A stretch of 9,135 nt of DNA from CAMAVK01 sp964362485 (GTDB lineage: Archaea > Nanobdellota > Nanobdellia > Woesearchaeales > GW2011-AR9). Both the position numbers and the translations under genes were made by a program. The notes below the pieces were generated by a model. The model did no database searches, was not told the origin of the DNA, and worked only from the letters and a program-made list of their open reading frames with translations. How positions within the stretch are numbered: the first letter of the stretch is position 1; every line of letters begins with the position of its first letter. This document shows, piece by piece, positions 5,743 through 9,135 of the stretch. The DNA lies in assembly GCA_964362485.1 (NCBI GenBank), contig CAYIEX010000074.1:1-9135 (forward strand), given 5' to 3'.

Positions 5743-7107
5743 ATGAAATTCAATTATTATCAATTTTTGCTGGTCTTAGTGATTTTTTGTTTTCTATTTA
5801 TGAGTAGCTGTGTTAGAGAAAATAATGTTTCTTTGTATGACAATGATGCTACGAATGATTCTCGTAGGGTGGATGATACAAAAGATGATGGTTTACAGTC
5901 ACAATCTCAAGTACGCAATCAAACACTTCATTCAACTACTAATCAAGAAGATCTTCCTATTTGTAAAACTGTCACTGCCAGGAATTGCAGGTTTGTTGAT
6001 GGTGTGACAGAGAATCCTAACGTGCGATCTAATTTGCGCAATCCTTTTGAATCGGAGACAAGGTGTCATGGAAATGGTACTGTTACACTGGTGAGTCCAA
6101 TGAACATTAACGATATCGGTTTGGTTATACCCATGGGTGCGATGGTGGGTGGCCATGTTACACCAATTGATCATATGTATCTCTCACCTGTTGTGTTTCA
6201 CTCTGAACCTGATACTTACGATGTATATGCGGATGCAGATGGCGTTATCACGGATATAGCAGTTGAGCCAAATCACGTTGAGAATAAATATAAAAAAATA
6301 CGCTTCACGATTATGCATACTTGTGATTTTTATAGTATTTACAATCTGCTGACGAGTCTTTCACCGGAACTTAACGCTGTAACCGGGGAGATGTCATATG
6401 GAGACCGTTGGTCTGGCTTAATTGTGGTTAAGAAAGGCCAGCTTCTAGGAAAGATTGGAGGGCAGACACTTGATTTAAGTGTTAATTATAATAAAGTTCA
6501 ATTGCCGGGATTTATTGTTCCTGAACATTATAATGGTGAATTTTGGAAAATTCATACAGTGGACCCTTTTGACTATTTTGAAGAACCGTCAAAAAGTCAG
6601 CTCCTAACAAAAAACATACGAATGGCAGAGCCTCGGGGTGGAAAAATAGATTATGATATTGATGGCCGACTGGTTGGCAATTGGTTTGAAGAAAACACGG
6701 GCGGTTATAATAATGGGGGAGTTAATTTGGAGTACTGGAAGACTCATTTATCATTTGCCTACAATCATCTTGATCCAACACGAATCATGATCTCGATGGG
6801 AAATTATGGGGGGACGACAAAGCAAGCGGCTGTAAAAGGAAATTTCCCTGATCCTAAAGATATATCGGAATCTACGGGTCTTGTTAAATACGAGTTGGTT
6901 ACGGTTAATTATGTCCTCGATAATGGTCAATTGTGGGATCATATGAGTGTTGCAAAAAGAATCATCTTACAAGAAAGGGATATGGTTGAGGGCACTGTTC
7001 TGGTACAAATGATTTCTCCTCGAACAATAAAATTTGAGTCTTTTCCTAATAAAACCATCTCTCAAATTGAAGGGTTTAGCGCAAATGCAAGAGTCTATGA
7101 GCGATGA
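5743..7107 (+). CDS. Lipoprotein with degenerate M23-peptidase-like domain, 454 aa
   Basis: The N-terminus is a lipoprotein signal: short polar start, hydrophobic core (8-20) and a lipobox-like FMSSC with Cys23 as the probable lipidation site, so the mature protein should be anchored outside the membrane. A polar, Asp/Asn/Gln-rich linker follows (24-70). Residues about 136-280 keep the segment order of an M23/LytM beta domain: GGHVTPIDHMY, VYADADGVI (161-169), HTCDFYSIYNLLTSL (192-206), KKGQLLGKIGG (230-240), TLDLSV (242-247) and DPFDYFE. The usual HLHFEV catalytic motif reads TLDLSV, so two catalytic histidines are absent and peptidase activity is unlikely. The C-terminal 170 residues (about 285-454) are not recognised but look beta-rich. 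Four cysteines (74, 82, 108, 194) may form disulfides. It could bind surface polymers instead of cutting them. Confidence 0.82.
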   Translation: MKFNYYQFLLVLVIFCFLFMSSCVRENNVSLYDNDATNDSRRVDDTKDDGLQSQSQVRNQTLHSTTNQEDLPICKTVTARNCRFVDGVTENPNVRSNLRNPFESETRCHGNGTVTLVSPMNINDIGLVIPMGAMVGGHVTPIDHMYLSPVVFHSEPDTYDVYADADGVITDIAVEPNHVENKYKKIRFTIMHTCDFYSIYNLLTSLSPELNAVTGEMSYGDRWSGLIVVKKGQLLGKIGGQTLDLSVNYNKVQLPGFIVPEHYNGEFWKIHTVDPFDYFEEPSKSQLLTKNIRMAEPRGGKIDYDIDGRLVGNWFEENTGGYNNGGVNLEYWKTHLSFAYNHLDPTRIMISMGNYGGTTKQAAVKGNFPDPKDISESTGLVKYELVTVNYVLDNGQLWDHMSVAKRIILQERDMVEGTVLVQMISPRTIKFESFPNKTISQIEGFSANARVYER

Positions 7108-7177
7108 GTTGTATGAGTTTCTGAATTTGTGGGTTAATGTATCTGGATTACTCATGTGACACAATTAAACCATAATG

Positions 7178-7187
7178 TTTTTAAAAA
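7178..7187 (+). promoter_or_regulatory. Box A (TATA) promoter for the tRNA
   Basis: TTTTTAAAAA is centred about 28 bases before the first base of the tRNA, a suitable position for archaeal tRNA transcription. Confidence 0.5.
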
Positions 7188-7210
7188 GGTCTGAAATTGC
7201 TTCTTTGAAT

Positions 7211-7284
7211 GGGCCTGTAGTCTAGCCTGGATAGTTTACCCAGAGAGGACGGTGGGCTTCGGACCCGCAAACTCCGGTTCGAAT
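7211..7284 (+). tRNA. tRNA-Arg (anticodon UCG), intron-containing, 3' end lost in the gap
   Basis: Acceptor 5' strand GGGCCTG, positions 8-9 TA, and D-stem GTCT pairing with GGAC (7247-7250). The anticodon stem is GTGGG/CCCGC around a seven-base loop CTTCGGA, whose anticodon TCG (7259-7261) reads Arg CGA codons. A short variable region AAAC, T-stem TCCGG and T-loop TTCGAAT follow. The gene is cut by the N gap inside the T arm, so the last dozen or so bases (T-stem 3' strand and acceptor 3' strand) are not visible. They are not found after the gap. The arginine identity base A20 is present at 7231. The D loop is 13 bases too long; removing 7233-7245 restores a normal archaeal D arm. A degraded tRNA or an assembly error at the gap edge are alternatives. 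Confidence 0.88.
7233..7245 (+). other. Predicted 13-base tRNA intron at D-loop position 20a/21
   Basis: A bulge-helix-bulge motif can be drawn around the insertion. CTGG (7227-7230) pairs with CCAG (7240-7243), with three-base bulges ATA (7231-7233) and AGA (7244-7246). The archaeal splicing endonuclease cuts after the second base of each bulge, which excises exactly 7233-7245. The exons then join as CCTGGAT plus AGGACG, giving the standard tRNA-Arg D arm. The inner loop is GTTTAC, closed by one G-C pair. The outer helix is weak (one C-G pair, C7226 with G7247), so this is a relaxed motif. Confidence 0.65.
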
Positions 7285-7384
7285 NNNNNNNNNNNNNNNN
7301 NNNNNNNNNNNNNNNNNNNNNNNNNNNNNNNNNNNNNNNNNNNNNNNNNNNNNNNNNNNNNNNNNNNNNNNNNNNNNNNNNNNN
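7285..7384. other. Assembly gap of 100 N
   Basis: Exactly 100 undetermined bases, the conventional length for a scaffold gap of unknown true size. It removes the 3' end of the tRNA and whatever lies before 7385. Confidence 0.97.
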
Positions 7385-7432
7385 TCATCAATTTCCTCAA
7401 TTAAGACGAGATTCACTGGGTTTAACACAACC

Positions 7433-7442
7433 TTTTTAATAA
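7433..7442 (+). promoter_or_regulatory. Box A (TATA) promoter for srp54
   Basis: TTTTTAATAA is centred about 25.5 bases before the ATG at 7463, predicting a leaderless mRNA. Confidence 0.6.
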
Positions 7443-7462
7443 GCGGTCTCTTTTAACATTCT

Positions 7463-8809
7463 ATGGTACTTGAAAAGCTTAGTGAGTCGCTTAAAGATAC
7501 ACTTTCTAAGATCACTAAATCACTTTTTGTCGATGAAAAACTCATTAATGAACTTGTCAAAGAGATCCAGCGAGCACTGTTACAATCGGACACCAATGTC
7601 CAACTGGTGTTTAATTTAACGCAAAAAATCAAGGACCGCGCTAAAGATGATGCCCCGGCGGGGATTACTAAAAAAGAACAGCTTCTTACTATTGTCTATG
7701 AAGAGTTGACGAATTTTCTAGGAAAGGAACCTAAAGATATCAAAATTGCGAAAAAACCTACTGTTTTAATGCTGGTGGGATTATTTGGGTCGGGTAAGAC
7801 AACAACTGCGGGAAAGCTCGCGAAATTCTATCGTAAACGCGGATATCGTGTCGCGGTTATGCAAACCGATACCTGGCGTCCGGCGGCGTACGATCAATTA
7901 GAGCAACTTGCCAAAACGGTTGGGGTTGATTTTTTTGGGAAGCGGGGGGCTAAGGATGCGCTTGAGATTTATCATACCTTTTCTCCAAAGCTTGCTGACT
8001 ATGATTTAGTAATTATCGATACTGCTGGTCGTGATGCACTTTCTGAGGACTTAATTGAGGAGTTAAACCAACTTAATTCCATTTCTCAGCCTGATGAGCG
8101 GTTGCTTGTCATCTCGGGAGATATTGGTCAGGCGGCGCAAAAACAAGCGCAAGCGTTTCATGATACTTGTTCGGTGACTGGCGTCATTGTCACGAAATTG
8201 GAAGGGACGGCTAAAGGTGGTGGGGCTCTCTCGGCATGTGCGGTTACGAATGCTCCGATTGTCTTTATTGGTGTGGGCGAAAAAGTCGATGATTTAGAGG
8301 CATTTCATCCACAACGGTTCGTTGGACGACTGCTCGGGATGGGTGACTTAGAGTCACTTCTTGAAAAAGCACGTGAGGTTATCTCTGAGGATGATGCTAA
8401 GGATATGCAGGCAAAGTTTCTCAAAGGTGACTTTAGTTTGCTGGACTTATATCAGCAGATGCAGTCGCTTAAGAAGATGGGTTCGTTTGGCAAAATCATG
8501 GAGATGATTCCTGGTATGGGTCAATTGAAGATGCCCAAAGAGATGCTTGAAGTACAAGAAGGGAAATTAGAAAAATGGAAGTTTGCAATGGATTCTATGA
8601 CTCAAGTAGAGCTTGAAGATCCCGATGTGATTGGTGCTGATAGAATTGAGCGGATTGCGAAGGGTTCTGGTGTGGGTACGGGTGAAATTAGGGAGATGCT
8701 CAAGCAATATCGTCAAAGTAAGAAGATGATGAAAATGTTTAAAGGCGAAGGCGACATCAATAAAATGATGAAAAAGATGGGCGGAAAGATGCCGAAGGGG
8801 TTGATGTAA
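7463..8809 (+). CDS. srp54: Signal recognition particle protein SRP54 (archaeal type)
   Basis: This cytoplasmic GTPase binds 7S RNA and signal sequences on ribosomes and delivers them to the receptor FtsY at the membrane. The 448-residue protein has the full N-G-M layout. The helical N domain is about 1-88. The G domain has P-loop GLFGSGKTTT (106-115), DTWRPAA (136-142), DTAGR (186-190), GQAAQKQAQAF (222-232), TKLEGTAKGGGALSA (244-258) and the closing FIGVGEKVDDLEAF (268-281). The methionine-rich M domain is about 295-448, with the finger-loop segment SFGKIMEMIPGMG (341-353) and RNA-binding RIERIAKGSGVG (394-405). Three normally conserved positions differ: Phe for Gln in the P-loop, Trp for Tyr in DTYRPAA, and Glu for Asp in the guanine-specificity TKLD motif. 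The start matches the family N-terminus and lies about 26 bases after a box A. Confidence 0.97.
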   Translation: MVLEKLSESLKDTLSKITKSLFVDEKLINELVKEIQRALLQSDTNVQLVFNLTQKIKDRAKDDAPAGITKKEQLLTIVYEELTNFLGKEPKDIKIAKKPTVLMLVGLFGSGKTTTAGKLAKFYRKRGYRVAVMQTDTWRPAAYDQLEQLAKTVGVDFFGKRGAKDALEIYHTFSPKLADYDLVIIDTAGRDALSEDLIEELNQLNSISQPDERLLVISGDIGQAAQKQAQAFHDTCSVTGVIVTKLEGTAKGGGALSACAVTNAPIVFIGVGEKVDDLEAFHPQRFVGRLLGMGDLESLLEKAREVISEDDAKDMQAKFLKGDFSLLDLYQQMQSLKKMGSFGKIMEMIPGMGQLKMPKEMLEVQEGKLEKWKFAMDSMTQVELEDPDVIGADRIERIAKGSGVGTGEIREMLKQYRQSKKMMKMFKGEGDINKMMKKMGGKMPKGLM

Positions 8810-8832
8810 TTTTAGCTGTAATTAAGCATAAG

Positions 8833-8844
8833 TTTTAAATAAAA
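8833..8844 (+). promoter_or_regulatory. Box A (TATA) promoter for the antitoxin-like gene
   Basis: TTTTAAATAAAA, with its TTTAAATA core centred about 25.5 bases before the ATG at 8863. This separate promoter argues that the small ORF is a real gene. Confidence 0.6.
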
Positions 8845-8862
8845 TGAAGCATTCTTTTTACT

Positions 8863-9012
8863 ATGGATACTGTAACTATTGCGCGCGATGATTTTGAACA
8901 GATGCAACGGGAACTTAAAACTTTACGTAATAGTTCGCTCTATAAGCGTTTGCTTGAATTTGAGCAAAATATAAAAATAAAAAAATATACTCGTGATGAT
9001 GTTGGTTTTTAG
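8863..9012 (+). CDS. Small antitoxin-like protein, 49 aa
   Basis: A 49-residue protein with an N-terminal beta-like strand (DTVTIARDDFEQM), a central charged helix (RELKTLRNSSLYKRLLEFEQ) and a C-terminal KKYTRDDVGF. This layout, especially the strand-helix-LYKRLLEFE-KYTRxDxGF order, resembles small antitoxins of archaeal RelE/ParE-type systems as I recall them; no search was possible. The partner toxin would normally follow directly on the same strand, but the next gene is on the opposite strand and ends one base away, so this copy looks solitary. It has its own box A about 26 bases upstream and likely a leaderless mRNA. Confidence 0.65.
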   Translation: MDTVTIARDDFEQMQRELKTLRNSSLYKRLLEFEQNIKIKKYTRDDVGF

Positions 9013-9013
9013 A

Positions 9014-9133
9014 TTATTTTAGTTTAAATCTGATTTTATCAATTATTCTTTGTTGGTTTTCTGAACTCGTTTTTATTTGGAATTCGAAGACATAAATCTC
9101 ATTCTCATCTAAATTGTGTTTAAAATAAAGTCT
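9014..9133 (-). CDS. C-terminal end of an unrecognised minus-strand gene (partial)
   Basis: On the minus strand a frame is open from the window edge to a TAA at 9014-9016, giving 39 residues. It begins RLYFKHNLDENEIYVFEFQI and ends in a basic helix (RIIDKIRFKLK). The alternating hydrophobic pattern followed by a charged helix looks protein-like. The other minus-strand frames in this stretch soon meet stops. The gene is convergent with the antitoxin-like gene, with a single base between the two stop codons. No family is recognised. Confidence 0.5.
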   Translation of the reverse strand, partial: RLYFKHNLDENEIYVFEFQIKTSSENQQRIIDKIRFKLK

Positions 9134-9135
9134 TA

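Noticed and set aside
7222..7428. Minus-strand reading frame across the N gap
   Set aside because: Half of it is undetermined bases and the rest is the complement of the tRNA. The short part at 7385-7428 reads plausibly as protein (LNPVNLVLIEEID) and could be the start of a divergent gene lying in the gap, but it cannot be supported without the missing bases.
1..9135. CRISPR arrays, insertion sequences or prophage genes
   Set aside because: No regularly spaced repeats, transposase, integrase or phage structural genes are visible in the determined sequence.

Overview
The window looks like a piece of an archaeal genome, most likely a small-genome DPANN-type lineage such as Woesearchaeota or a relative. 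That placement is inferred from style, not from a marker tree. The evidence for Archaea is an archaeal-type SRP54, an Arg(UCG) tRNA with the archaeal D-arm pattern and an apparent bulge-helix-bulge intron, and TATA-like box A elements centred about 25-28 bases upstream of nearly every start codon. The last point implies mostly leaderless, single-gene transcripts. The DNA is visibly AT-rich, and no rRNA, IS element or CRISPR array is seen.

Layout. Positions 2-181 hold the C-terminal end of a probable surface or secreted protein, followed by a T-rich terminator. Then come an unrecognised 196-aa protein (321-911), an exonuclease III family AP endonuclease (937-1710), two overlapping inverted repeats (1688-1781), a DUF2238/YjdF-like membrane protein (1819-2553) and an unrecognised helical, TPR-like protein (2620-3468). 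A Fur-family regulator on the minus strand (3455-3838) is divergent from a ZIP metal transporter (3894-4643), and the two share one symmetric box A with a candidate operator beside it. An HD-domain phosphohydrolase (4740-5519) has a palindrome just before its start. A 33-codon ORF (5559-5660) is followed by a lipoprotein with a degenerate M23-peptidase-like domain (5743-7107). A tRNA-Arg(UCG) (7211-7284) carries a 13-base insertion and runs into a 100-N assembly gap (7285-7384). SRP54 (7463-8809), a 49-aa antitoxin-like protein (8863-9012) and the C-terminal end of a minus-strand gene (9014-9133) complete the window.

How the genes work together. Most genes appear independent: DNA repair (Xth), protein targeting (SRP54), translation (tRNA-Arg) and nucleotide metabolism (HD hydrolase). 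The one clear functional module is the Fur-like regulator with the ZIP transporter, which reads as a self-contained metal (probably zinc) uptake and sensing pair.

The most unusual item is the tRNA. Removing 13 bases at the two cleavage points predicted by a bulge-helix-bulge motif restores an ordinary tRNA-Arg D arm. This suggests a very short intron at a noncanonical D-loop position.
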